From the NCBI RefSeq assembly GCF_900112485.1, contig NZ_FOMG01000002.1:62001-126000 (forward strand): a stretch of DNA of 64,000 nucleotides, written 5' to 3'. How positions within the stretch are numbered: the first letter of the stretch is position 1; every line of letters starts with the position of its first letter. The translations under genes were made by a program, and so were the position numbers. The notes under the pieces were generated by a model. It was given only the letters and a program-made list of their open reading frames with translations, did no database searches and was not told the origin of the DNA. Source of the DNA: Clostridium uliginosum (lineage in GTDB: Bacteria; Bacillota; Clostridia; Clostridiales; Clostridiaceae). This document shows, piece by piece, positions 17,605 through 25,879 of this stretch.

Positions 17605-18204
17605 TTACTTAAATACCTTGACACGTTCTTCTAACGGTTGGTACTCCTTTTCCTTTGGCTCTGCTGTTGGTTTTCCAAATGGCATTTGTCCAATAAGCTT
17701 CCAATTATCAGGTATGTTCCATTCTTTCTTTACATCATTTTCAATAAGTTCATTATAATGTTGTAATGATGCTCCAAATCCTTCAGTTTCTAATGCAGTC
17801 CAAATAACAAATTGATGCATTCCATTTGTTTGTTGAGCCCAAATTGGGAAATTATCTTTATAGAGAGCAAATTTTTGTTGCAGATCTTCTACTATACTAT
17901 TATCGTCATAGAACAATACTGTCCCATATCCATTTTTAAATGAATTTATTTTATCTTCAGTAGTACTAAATTGATCAGCTGGTATAACTTTTCTCAAAGC
18001 TTCTTTTGTAATATCCCATAATTTATCATGATGAGTTCCTAATACTAACACTACTCTTGTACTTTGTGAATTAAATGCTGATGGAGTATATTTAACAGCA
18101 TGGTCTACAATCTCTTTAATTCTATCATCTGAAACCACGGCCTCCTTGCTAATTCCATAAAATGAACGTCTATCTGCCACAGCAGTAAAAAAATCTTTTG
18201 ACAT
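17605..18204 (-). CDS. Nitroreductase family protein, Hbn1/Frm2-like (199 aa)
   Basis: Starts FFTAVADRRSFYGI, then YTPSAFNSQSTRVVLVLG, FYDDNSIVEDLQ, and IGQMPFGKPTAEPKEKEYQP near the end. These are signatures of the fungal Hbn1/Frm2-type and bacterial YdgI-like nitroreductase subgroup, which respond to oxidative and fatty-acid stress. RBS AGGAGGAATGATTA. Different subgroup from its neighbour at 16854, so not a recent duplication. Likely part of the HxlR-linked redox cluster. Confidence 0.8.
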   Translation of the reverse strand: MSKDFFTAVADRRSFYGISKEAVVSDDRIKEIVDHAVKYTPSAFNSQSTRVVLVLGTHHDKLWDITKEALRKVIPADQFSTTEDKINSFKNGYGTVLFYDDNSIVEDLQQKFALYKDNFPIWAQQTNGMHQFVIWTALETEGFGASLQHYNELIENDVKKEWNIPDNWKLIGQMPFGKPTAEPKEKEYQPLEERVKVFK

Positions 18205-18351
18205 TAATCATTCCTCCTAATTTATATATATATGTTCTATTAAAGATACTACATATATTTGTTAACTGTATGATAAATTAACTGTAGAATATTAATTAGA
18301 ACTTATATAAAATGTTATTTTTTAATATAATTAATATATACATATTTAATA

Positions 18352-19053
18352 TTAATATTCTTTTTTCATTTCTAAAATTAAAATATGGGAAGTTTCTTTT
18401 CCTTGGATTAAAATATCTTCCTCAATTATTTTCATTCCATCTCTATCATTTAACTCAATATCATTTATTATAGAAGTGCCCTCTATCTGAACTAGATATG
18501 CCTGTCTTCCTTCTTTAACCGTGAAATTAACCTCTTTTTCTTTTCCAAGTTCTAAAGAATAAACATTCATATCTTGATTTATTTTTATTGGTGCATTTCC
18601 ATCTTTTCTTGAAATCATATGAAGCCATTTGTTTTGTCTATCAGTCCAATTAAACCTATAGTCTCCATATTCAGGATTATATCCTTGCTTATCTGGCAAA
18701 ATCCATATCTGTAATAATCTCAATGTATCTTCTCTAAAGTTAAATTCACTATGATACACTCTGGTTCCCGCACTCATGTATTGAACATGACCACGAGTTA
18801 TTGTGTTTTTATTACCCATGCTATCTTCATGTGTAAGTTCCCCATTAATTACATATGTTATTATTTCCATATCTTTATGAGGGTGAGTATCAAATCCAGT
18901 GTCAGGTTTAATTAAATCATCATTTATAACTCTTAAAGCTCCAAATCTCATATTATATGGATTGTAATATTCTGCAAAAGAAAAATGGAATTTAGTTCTT
19001 AGCCATCCAAGATTACTATTACCCATGTCGTCACTTTTTATCTTACTTAACAT
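18352..19053 (-). CDS. Pirin family protein (bicupin)
   Basis: 233-residue cupin protein. The N-terminal cupin holds the metal ligands in DTHPHKDMEIITYVINGELT and in the later GHVQYMSAGTRVYHSEFN block; the second half is a degenerate cupin. Bacterial pirins of this type (YhhW-like) have quercetinase activity or act as redox-responsive iron proteins. RBS CAGGAGGAGGG. A 33-base perfect inverted repeat lies 105 bases upstream (19159-19191), probably the HxlR operator. Confidence 0.85.
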   Translation of the reverse strand: MLSKIKSDDMGNSNLGWLRTKFHFSFAEYYNPYNMRFGALRVINDDLIKPDTGFDTHPHKDMEIITYVINGELTHEDSMGNKNTITRGHVQYMSAGTRVYHSEFNFREDTLRLLQIWILPDKQGYNPEYGDYRFNWTDRQNKWLHMISRKDGNAPIKINQDMNVYSLELGKEKEVNFTVKEGRQAYLVQIEGTSIINDIELNDRDGMKIIEEDILIQGKETSHILILEMKKEY

Positions 19054-19158
19054 TCTATATCCCTCCTCCTGATTATTATTTAGAATTTTAACTTAAAACA
19101 TTACTGAGCCATTCTATAATAACTTTACTATCTTACAAAAAATTATTTTAGTATTTTA

Positions 19159-19191
19159 TTCAAGTTAGTTACATTTAGTAACTAACTTGAA
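19159..19191. promoter_or_regulatory. Probable HxlR operator, perfect 14-bp inverted repeat
   Basis: TTCAAGTTAGTTAC (19159-19172) and GTAACTAACTTGAA (19178-19191) with a 5-base spacer. It lies between the hxlR terminator and the pirin gene, with no T-tract, so an operator is more likely than a terminator. Confidence 0.6.
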
Positions 19192-19287
19192 TTGATTATT
19201 ACACATTTATTATAATTAGTCAAGACCTTTTTTATAATAAATATTCAGAAATGTTTTTAAACTTTCCTTTTTATTTAGACAAAAATA

Positions 19288-19320
19288 AAAAGAATCCCTA
19301 AAATTAAAAGGAGATTCTTT
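19288..19320 (-). terminator. Terminator of the hxlR gene
   Basis: AAAGAATCCCT and AGGAGATTCTTT form a stem with one bulge. On the minus strand the stem is followed by TTTTTATTTTTGTC. Confidence 0.55.
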
Positions 19321-19342
19321 ATAAGTTTTTACATTGTGTTAA

Positions 19343-19651
19343 TTACATCCATTTTTCGGCCCATTTTTGAATTTCGTCCATAACAACTTGCAGCTCATAC
19401 CCTTTTTCTGTTAGTTCATACTCTATACGTACTGGAGTTTCTGGATAAACTTTTCTAATAATAAGTCCTTCCTTCTCCAGTTCCTTAAATCTTTCTGTAA
19501 GCATACGAGCGCTCATATTAGGAATTGCTTCTGCTATATCCGAAAATCGATTTTGTCCATTCAATAATGTTCTTATAATCAATCCGGTCCATCTCTTTCC
19601 TAATAATTCAAAAGCATTTTCAAACCTTGGGCACATGTGATATTTTTCCAT
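19343..19651 (-). CDS. HxlR family regulator with one N-terminal Cys
   Basis: 102-residue winged-helix protein typical of HxlR/YodB: CPRFENAFELLGKRWTGLII, then RFSDIAEAIPNMSARMLTER (recognition helix) and the wing VRIEYELTEKG. The only cysteine is Cys7, the position used by YodB-type sensors that react with quinones or diamide. The downstream pirin and nitroreductases match known targets of such sensors (the YodB and HypR regulons of Bacillus), so thiol-based control of this cluster is a strong inference. RBS GCAGGTGGTG. Confidence 0.85.
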   Translation of the reverse strand: MEKYHMCPRFENAFELLGKRWTGLIIRTLLNGQNRFSDIAEAIPNMSARMLTERFKELEKEGLIIRKVYPETPVRIEYELTEKGYELQVVMDEIQKWAEKWM

Positions 19652-19856
19652 ATCTAATCACCACCTGCTATTATTCTATCATACTTAATTAATAAAAATA
19701 AGTAGCTTATAATATTATACCAACACAATGGTTTCGATAGGATTGGAAATACATGAAAATTTTCACTTTTATCATTGGCTTATTTAAAATTCGTTTAATT
19801 ATACTATACTTATACCTACTAACTTTGCTTATAACTTTCACGCCTTGACTATTTTT

Positions 19857-19936
19857 AAGCAAAGAAAAAGACACATTGAAGATAACTTCAATGTGTCTTT
19901 ATAAACTACAACTTCTTTTACAAAGTCTCTTGTTAC
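19857..19936 (-). pseudogene. Second recombinase-like C-terminal remnant, next to ssrA
   Basis: Reads VTRDFVKEVVVYKDTLK before the frame decays. At DNA level it matches the fragment at 8281-8360: the same hairpin (AAAGACACATTGAA with TTCAATGTGTCTTT), flanks and TACAAAGTCT. It lies about 220 bases from the tmRNA 3' end, the place expected for an ssrA-integrating element. The rest of 19652-20117 has no intact gene. Confidence 0.4.
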
Positions 19937-20117
19937 CTATTTATCTCCATGACTCACCACTGAATGATTTGACTAAATCTTTTCAGAATGGATTTTCACC
20001 ATTTATATTACATACCCTTGCTCAGCCTCACCGGTTCACCTTTATTAATTCTAAAACATTTTTTATTTATACCTTTTTAATACATTCTTCCTTTTTCAAA
20101 TGTATATAAACTAAAAC

Positions 20118-20154
20118 AACCCACAAAAATCCAAATTTTAGATTTTCGTGGGTT
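20118..20154 (-). terminator. ssrA terminator
   Basis: AACCCAC (20118) pairs with GTGGGTT (20148), extended by an AAAATC/GATTTT inner pairing, immediately after the tmRNA 3' end. Confidence 0.6.
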
Positions 20155-20157
20155 TCA

Positions 20158-20512
20158 TGGTGGAGGCGAGGGGTATCGAACCCCTGTCCGAAAATAGCTG
20201 AATCTGAATTTCTCCGAGTGCAGTCTATAATTTAAAATTCCCTCGAGATAGCGCCTATAGACAGGCTCCATCTTTTGGTAGCTTCATAAATACCCCTTTA
20301 GCTCAAAGCTTTGCTAAACTTCGTTTCCTACTTAATGACACCAGTTATCCAAGCCGTAGGCAACTCGGGCTGATGAGTAGCTTATATTAAGCTGCTAATG
20401 CAAAATTGTCTTCTGCGTTTACATTTATTGCATACTTGATTAACGAGGACACATGCTTCCCTCGACTCGCTTAACAAACCCATCCTACCCCCGTCGAAGC
20501 CAAAACGCCCCC
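20158..20512 (-). ncRNA. ssrA: Transfer-messenger RNA (tmRNA)
   Basis: 355 nt. The 5' end GGGGGCG pairs with 3' CGCCTCC followed by ACCA, forming the tRNA-Ala-like acceptor. T-arm GGGGTTCGATACCCC is seen before the 3' end. The tag frame at 20387-20416 reads AEDNFALAA then TAA, the known type of clostridial tag. tmRNA with SmpB rescues stalled ribosomes and marks the product for proteolysis. Promoter at 20519-20547. Its 3' end has partial copies at 591, 6861 and 16601, implying use as an integration site. Confidence 0.95.
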
Positions 20513-20518
20513 ATGTTA

Positions 20519-20547
20519 ATAAGATGTTTGTAAATGTAGATATTCAA
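20519..20547 (-). promoter_or_regulatory. ssrA promoter
   Basis: Minus strand TTGAAT (20542-20547), 17-base spacer, TCTTAT (20519-20524), placing the start 6-7 bases later at the tmRNA 5' end. The remaining bases to 20897 are AT-rich with no supported gene. Confidence 0.5.
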
Positions 20548-20897
20548 TTTTGTTTCTGTTTCTAAATTATATAGCATTAAAATTTTTATGTCAAATTATA
20601 AATTATTCCTTTTTAAGTTTATTATTTATATATATCTATTATTTAAATTTTATGCTTATTAACTCTTGTCATTCCATCTTTTTTACTTCCAATAATTCTC
20701 TAGAAATATCACTTCTATTTACTTACTATAATATTTTTATTCATAAAAAAAATCATCATTTCCGTTTCAAATGCAACAGAATTTCTAGTTATACTGTATT
20801 ATAATTAAAGCATCAAATGAAACATTTTATAAGTAAACTGTTAGCAAATAGTATGTTTAAAAATTAATAAAAATACAGATATATATGGGGGTAAATT

Positions 20898-21608
20898 ATG
20901 ATAAGAAAAGTAATTAAAATTGATGAACTTAAATGTAATGGTTGTGGGCTTTGTGTTTCCGCATGTCATGAAAGTGCAATTGGACTAGTTGATGGTAAAG
21001 CAAAATTATTACGTGACGATTATTGTGATGGGCTTGGAGATTGTTTACCTTCCTGTCCAACAAATGCAATTTCTTTTGAAGAGAGAGAAGCTTTAGAATA
21101 TGATGAAGAGGCAGTAAAACTTAATATTCAAAAGAAAGAAGCTGAAAAAAAATCTATAAATTCACCTTGTGGATGTCCTGGAACACAGGCAAAAGCAATT
21201 GAACATAAGACCTCTTCTAATGAATGTACAGTTGAGACTATGTCTTCTCAATTAAATCAATGGCCCGTTCAAATTAAACTTGTATCTCCAACTGCATCAT
21301 ATTTAAAAAATGCTAATCTTTTAATTGCAGCTGATTGTACTGCATATGCTTATGGAGATTTTCATAATCGCTTTATTAAAAATAAGATTACTCTTATTGG
21401 ATGTCCTAAACTTGATGAAGGTGATTATTCAGAAAAACTAACTGAAATTTTAAAACATAATGATATAAAAAGTCTTACAGTTGTACGTATGGAAGTTCCT
21501 TGTTGTGGCGGTATTGTAAATGCGGTTAAAAATGCACTTATGGCAAGTGGTAAACTTATTCCATGGCAAATCGTTACTATTTCAACTAATGGACAAATTA
21601 TAGAGTAA
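20898..21608 (+). CDS. Ferredoxin-type iron-sulfur protein (236 aa)
   Basis: The N-terminal 60 residues hold two 4Fe-4S motifs: CNGCGLCVSACHESA and a looser second set in YCDGLGDCLPSCPTNAI. Residues about 88-95 carry CGCPG, and the C-terminal half (about 130-236, ADCTAYAYGDFHNRF and VPCCGGIVNAVKNAL) is a Cys-containing domain found in clostridial ferredoxin-like proteins linked to hcp and redox regulators. RBS GGGGGTAAATT. Electron-transfer role inferred; partner unknown. A family 1 element begins 10 bases after the stop. Confidence 0.8.
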   Translation: MIRKVIKIDELKCNGCGLCVSACHESAIGLVDGKAKLLRDDYCDGLGDCLPSCPTNAISFEEREALEYDEEAVKLNIQKKEAEKKSINSPCGCPGTQAKAIEHKTSSNECTVETMSSQLNQWPVQIKLVSPTASYLKNANLLIAADCTAYAYGDFHNRFIKNKITLIGCPKLDEGDYSEKLTEILKHNDIKSLTVVRMEVPCCGGIVNAVKNALMASGKLIPWQIVTISTNGQIIE

Positions 21609-21618
21609 ATCTTTCATA

Positions 21619-21782
21619 TTAAGGCACGTGAAAGAAAATAATAGACCAAAGATGCGTCGTATATTTGGTGTCAGACAAGAAGGCAAGTTTAGTTAATAGC
21701 GAGCTATTAGCTGAATTTGCTGACGTAGTATGACGCAAAATAGACAAGCATACTGGTCTATTATTTTTTTAAATGTGCCTAA
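21619..21782. repeat. MITE-like element, family 1, full-length copy (164 bp)
   Basis: Ends TTAAGGCACGTGAAAG and TTTAAATGTGCCTAA are inverted repeats with AATAATAGACCA inside both. The reverse complement is about 85% identical by eye to the element at 40227-40389. No coding capacity. Sits between the ferredoxin stop codon and its terminator. Confidence 0.75.
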
Positions 21783-21783
21783 C

Positions 21784-21814
21784 AAAGGCAACGATTTTTT
21801 TCATCGTTGCCTTT
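21784..21814. terminator. Terminator displaced by the family 1 element
   Basis: AAAGGCAACGAT and ATCGTTGCCTTT form a perfect 12-bp stem with a T-rich loop. Confidence 0.65.
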
Positions 21815-22010
21815 ACTTGATTGTCTAGTTCAAAAAATTCTAATAATTTTTGACTAGTTCTTTATTTTACAATACCTTATGTATTTTTTTCATTTATAAA
21901 ATAAATTATTCCCCTATGAATAATTTTTCTACTAATTCATATTCATTATAAATATCTTTTTTAATATTCTCAAATAATTGTTGCATATTCTGGAAGCTAG
22001 TAAGCGTATC

Positions 22011-22145
22011 GATGATTCTATTTAATTTGAAGCCACTGAAAAAGTATCATTTTCTCTAAAATCAAACCTTATAGACCGCATGGCTACGTTGTGATTTTAT
22101 TAAAATAGTGACTTCTTCAGTGGCATCTTTAATTTAAGAATCATC
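22011..22145. repeat. 135-bp inverted-repeat structure
   Basis: GATGATTCT (22011) pairs with AGAATCATC (22137), and GCCACTGAA (22032) with TTCAGTGGC (22116). Inner bases add AAAATCA/TGATTTT. It could fold into one long hairpin: an element remnant or a structured RNA. The rest of 21815-22189 holds nothing else that I can support. Confidence 0.45.
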
Positions 22146-22189
22146 TTTTCTATATATTAATCTATGTTTCAGTTTTTCTTATTATAATT

Positions 22190-22603
22190 TTATTGATGTA
22201 ATCCAAATCCACTTATAACTAATACTGCCCAATCATTTTTTTCACTTTCAATCCACTTATATTCAATATCAAGTGTCTTAAGCCATGCATTAAGTCCATT
22301 GCTTTTTTTACTCACATTTGGCGCTCTTCTTCCAAACGTTTCTTTTATAGTATTTAGTAATTCTGTTTGCTCACTTTCTCCAAGGTTCTTGTCTAATACT
22401 TCTTGTATAACCTTGCAGCACTCTTCATATGATTTACTATCTTCATAATATAATTCATCTGCTAAAATTTGTCTTTTCTTATTTAAAGTATCAATAACTT
22501 CATTAATTTCTTCTACATTTGATAAATATTTCTTAGCTACTTTCATAGATTCAATATCATTATCTATTCTGATTATAGATTTTTCTAATTTTTCATTTCT
22601 CAT
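22190..22603 (-). CDS. Coiled-coil protein of unknown function
   Basis: About 137 residues. The first 50 form a charged heptad-rich helix (IIRIDNDIESMKVAKKYLSN), followed by helices with ELYYEDSKSYEECCKVIQE and a short C-terminal segment ending DWAVLVISGFGLHQ. No signal or membrane segment. Start uncertain: GTG at 22609 or ATG at 22603, the latter preferred. Transcribed alone. Family not recognised. Confidence 0.6.
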   Translation of the reverse strand: MRNEKLEKSIIRIDNDIESMKVAKKYLSNVEEINEVIDTLNKKRQILADELYYEDSKSYEECCKVIQEVLDKNLGESEQTELLNTIKETFGRRAPNVSKKSNGLNAWLKTLDIEYKWIESEKNDWAVLVISGFGLHQ

Positions 22604-22747
22604 TTTCACTTCTCACTTTACATTTTTATTTAAGCATTAGTTAATGCTGATGAGTTTATTATATCACATATACAACATCCTATTATTTGCCATTGACTTT
22701 CACTTTTAAATAAACTATACTAAGTACATAGCTTAGAAATTTAATAT

Positions 22748-22823
<76 letters not shown>

Positions 22824-22829
22824 TAGAGA

Positions 22830-22857
22830 AACACACTATAATTGTAGTGTGTTTTTT
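22830..22857 (+). terminator. Terminator of tRNA-fMet
   Basis: AACACACTA and TAGTGTGTT stem followed by T-tract. Confidence 0.75.
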
Positions 22858-23060
22858 ATTATATAAAAGTTTATTCTTAATGAATTTTACACAATTCTTT
22901 TCAAATATAATTCACAAACTCTCCTCCTCTAGATTCTAAATGCAATTAAAATTATTTTACCATCTAAATACATATCAATATGTTTTCCTTATTTATCTAT
23001 TATATTTATGAACATTTAAATATTATCTATATAAGAAATTATAATATTTTTTATATACTA

Positions 23061-23118
23061 TTGACAAATTATAACTCCAGTTGTACTATTGTATTAATTA
23101 GTTAGTACAATAGTACAA
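23061..23118 (+). promoter_or_regulatory. Promoter and GntR operator of the GntR-ABC operon
   Basis: TTGACA (23061-23066), 17-base spacer, TACTAT (23084-23089). A perfect 13-bp inverted repeat TTGTACTATTGTA (23081-23093) / TACAATAGTACAA (23106-23118) overlaps the -10 and the start region, as expected for a repressor site of YtrA-type regulators. Confidence 0.75.
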
Positions 23119-23131
23119 AGGAGATGACAAT

Positions 23132-23500
23132 ATGATATGGGAATTTAAGGATGAACGTCCAATCTATATACAACTAATGGAACAGATACAACTTAAAATT
23201 GTATCAAACATGTATAAAGCAGGAGAAAAAATTCCATCTGTAAGAGATTTGGCAAGTGAAGCATCTGTTAACCCAAATACTATGCAAAAAGCACTTACAG
23301 AATTAGAAAGAAAAGGTTTGGTGTTCAGCCAAAGAACAAGTGGTCGATTTATTACGGAGGATGTACAGATGATTAACAATATGAGAAATGATTTAGCAAA
23401 AGAAAAAATTCAAGAATTCTTTTTTAGCATGGGAAAAATAGGTTATAACAAAAAAGAAACAATTGAAATTGTAGAAAAAATAGTAAAGGAGATTAACTAA
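23132..23500 (+). CDS. GntR family regulator, YtrA subfamily
   Basis: 122 residues: N-terminal GntR winged helix (PIYIQLMEQIQLKIVSNMY, KIPSVRDLASEASVNPNTMQ, RTSGRFITED) and a short C-terminal helical dimerisation region without a ligand-binding domain, the pattern of YtrA regulators that control ABC operons. RBS AAGGAGATGACAAT. It overlaps the next gene by one base and probably represses its own operon via the 23081-23118 repeat. Confidence 0.85.
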   Translation: MIWEFKDERPIYIQLMEQIQLKIVSNMYKAGEKIPSVRDLASEASVNPNTMQKALTELERKGLVFSQRTSGRFITEDVQMINNMRNDLAKEKIQEFFFSMGKIGYNKKETIEIVEKIVKEIN

Positions 23501-24201
23501 TGGATAATCCTATATTAGAATGTAAAAACTTAGTAAAACATTATGGCGGAAAAGAGGCATTAAAAGGAATAGACTTAACAATTAATCGTGGTAGAATTGT
23601 AGGACTTTTAGGTCCAAATGGTAGTGGTAAAAGTACATTAATAAAACTTGCAAATTCACTATTAACTCCAACAAGTGGCGAAATATTAATTGGTGGAAAT
23701 AAACCTGGTATTGAAACAAAAAAAATTGTTTCTTATCTTCCTGAAAGAACTTATCTAAATGATTGGATGAGAGTTTCTGATATAATTAACTTTTTTAAAG
23801 ACTTTTATGATGATTTCAATTGTGATAAAGCCTATGACATGCTAAAAAAATTAAATATAAACCCTATTGATAAACTAAAAACTATGTCTAAAGGTACAAA
23901 GGAAAAGGTACAACTTATTTTAGTAATGAGCAGAGAAGCAGAACTTTATTTATTAGATGAACCAATAGCCGGTGTTGATCCAGCTGCTAGAGATTATATT
24001 TTAAATACAATTATTAGCAATTATAATGAAAATGCAACTGTTATTATTTGTACGCATCTTATTTCAGATATCGAGCAAATATTAGATGATGTAGTCTTTA
24101 TCTCTTACGGAGAAATATTCTTATCCAAAAGTGTTGACGAAATCAGAGAAGAGCATAAAAAGAGTGTTGACGCTCTATTTAGGGAGGTATTTAAATGTTA
24201 G
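23500..24201 (+). CDS. ABC transporter ATP-binding protein
   Basis: 233 residues with Walker A GPNGSGKST, Q-loop region, signature-like MSKGTKEK, Walker B LYLLDEPIAGVDP, and H-loop CTHLISDIE. The DEPIAGVDP motif is typical of YtrB/EcsA-type ATPases paired with a small permease. It overlaps the downstream permease gene by 7 bases. With the YtrA-type regulator it forms a self-contained export or cell-envelope stress module; substrate unknown. Confidence 0.85.
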   Translation: MDNPILECKNLVKHYGGKEALKGIDLTINRGRIVGLLGPNGSGKSTLIKLANSLLTPTSGEILIGGNKPGIETKKIVSYLPERTYLNDWMRVSDIINFFKDFYDDFNCDKAYDMLKKLNINPIDKLKTMSKGTKEKVQLILVMSREAELYLLDEPIAGVDPAARDYILNTIISNYNENATVIICTHLISDIEQILDDVVFISYGEIFLSKSVDEIREEHKKSVDALFREVFKC

Positions 24202-25004
24202 GAAAATTAATTAAATATGAAATAAAGGCAACCGGAAGAACTCTTTTACCACTTTATGCAGTACTTTTGATCTTTGCACTTATAAATAAAATCTTTATTG
24301 GTGATAATCTTCATGCAGCTAGTTCTAATTTTCTAGGTGGAATACCTTTTATGCTTAGTATGTTGGCTTACATATGTACTATGGTAGCAATTTTCATAGT
24401 TACATTTTTTGTAATCATACAACGATTTTATAAAAATCTACTTGGTGATCAAGGCTATTTAATGCACACATTACCTGTGTCTTGTTCTAAAAATATCACA
24501 AGTAAACTTTTAGTTGCAGTAATTTGGAGTATAATAAGTACTATTGTAGCAATAACTTCAATAATTATTATGGCATTTAATCCTACAATGTTTGTTCAAT
24601 TTTTCAAAGACCTTGCAAATGCATTATCACAAATAAATGCACATTTTGGAATCAGTGCATATATGGTAGGTATTGAATTTATAATAGCAGCATTACTACA
24701 AGTAGCAGTTGGTACAATGATGATTTATGCTTCTATTTCAATAGGTCATTTATTTAACAAGAGAAAAATACTATCTTCATTCGGTGCATTTATATTATTA
24801 AATATTATTATGAATACAATTGTTTCTGTTTTAGGAATAAATTTTTCATCTAAATTAGAAGCATATTTTAATATAGCTTCAAATTCTTCACTTGCACCCC
24901 TACACGTAGTTTTCGGTTTAGCTATTATAATTAATATAATTTTCTTTATATGTTATTTTGTAATAACGAACTATATTATAAAAAATAAATTAAATTTAGA
25001 ATAA
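24195..25004 (+). CDS. ABC-2 type permease subunit
   Basis: 269-residue hydrophobic protein with about six membrane helices (for example LPLYAVLLIFALINKIFI, MLAYICTMVAIFIVTFFVII, IIINIIFFICYFVITNYII) and no soluble domain. RBS AGGGAGGTATTTAA. Pairs with the preceding ATPase. A strong terminator follows at 25031. Confidence 0.8.
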   Translation: MLGKLIKYEIKATGRTLLPLYAVLLIFALINKIFIGDNLHAASSNFLGGIPFMLSMLAYICTMVAIFIVTFFVIIQRFYKNLLGDQGYLMHTLPVSCSKNITSKLLVAVIWSIISTIVAITSIIIMAFNPTMFVQFFKDLANALSQINAHFGISAYMVGIEFIIAALLQVAVGTMMIYASISIGHLFNKRKILSSFGAFILLNIIMNTIVSVLGINFSSKLEAYFNIASNSSLAPLHVVFGLAIIINIIFFICYFVITNYIIKNKLNLE

Positions 25005-25030
25005 AAAAGTTTTTATTTGATATTATAAAA

Positions 25031-25067
25031 AAAGAGTTGAGATTTTATTTAATCTCAACTCTTTTTT
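25031..25067 (+). terminator. Terminator of the GntR-ABC operon
   Basis: AAAGAGTTGAGATT pairs with AATCTCAACTCTTT, 14 bp, with T-tract on both strands, so it can also serve the convergent gene at 25087. Confidence 0.85.
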
Positions 25068-25086
25068 ATTTATAATTATTATATTT

Positions 25087-25563
25087 TTATAGTTTTTTAC
25101 CTACTGTCCACTCTAAAGCACCTACTGGTACGTTTTCCCCTATTAACTTTGATAAAACTTCAACTATATCACTAAGATTTGGTAACATGCTTATTGTTGT
25201 TGTATCAGATTCTACATATCCCCATGATTTATTTAATCTTTCTATTCTCTTATCTCTTAATTTTTCTAATCTATAATTAAGTAATCGTACTATATCTTTG
25301 TCTGTAATATCTTCAAGTAATATTAATCTATCAGATCTAGAATCCCATAATATATTCATATAAGCATTATTATACTTTTGACACATATCCATCGCTTCAA
25401 GCTCTGTATATTCTTTGTCTACACTTATCGTAAAGGTCTTTAGCTTAAGTACATAGTTATTTCCTAATAATGTGATTATATATAAATTACCCAATATGTA
25501 ATCACTTGTTATGTTTTCTATTTTTAATATACTTGTATTCTCGCCATTCATTATATTATACAT
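25087..25563 (-). CDS. Protein of unknown function (158 aa)
   Basis: Hydrophilic protein starting MYNIMNGENTSILKIENITS, with a beta-rich first half (YILGNLYIITLLGNNYVLKL) and a charged helix (DIVRLLNYRLEKLRDKRIER). No Cys pairs, signal or membrane span. RBS AGGGGTAATGTAAA. Family not recognised. The downstream-side intergenic stretch 25564-25879 is AT-rich and shows nothing that I can support. Confidence 0.6.
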   Translation of the reverse strand: MYNIMNGENTSILKIENITSDYILGNLYIITLLGNNYVLKLKTFTISVDKEYTELEAMDMCQKYNNAYMNILWDSRSDRLILLEDITDKDIVRLLNYRLEKLRDKRIERLNKSWGYVESDTTTISMLPNLSDIVEVLSKLIGENVPVGALEWTVGKKL

Positions 25564-25879
25564 TTTACATTACCCCTTTTACATAGTTCAATTATATTTA
25601 AGTGTATATTTTTTATTGAATTTGATTACATATTATCTGACATTTTTAGTTCTACTTATAGTTTTTTTAAGTTTTGTAATTATCAATTTGTCGATTTTTA
25701 TATATTTTTACTATTAAATTTTTATTTAATTATTATTTAAGCTAATAATTTATATTTTCTACATTTATATATTACTATATTTATACTATATTCGTCTAGT
25801 ATATTGTGTATTCGTCAATTCTTAATATTTTCTTCTGTATATCACAAAATAATACTATCGTAATATAATCTATCATTTT

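Noticed and set aside
19159-19191. Inverted repeat as a terminator
   Set aside because: No T-tract on either side and hxlR already has a hairpin at 19288; operator is the better reading.
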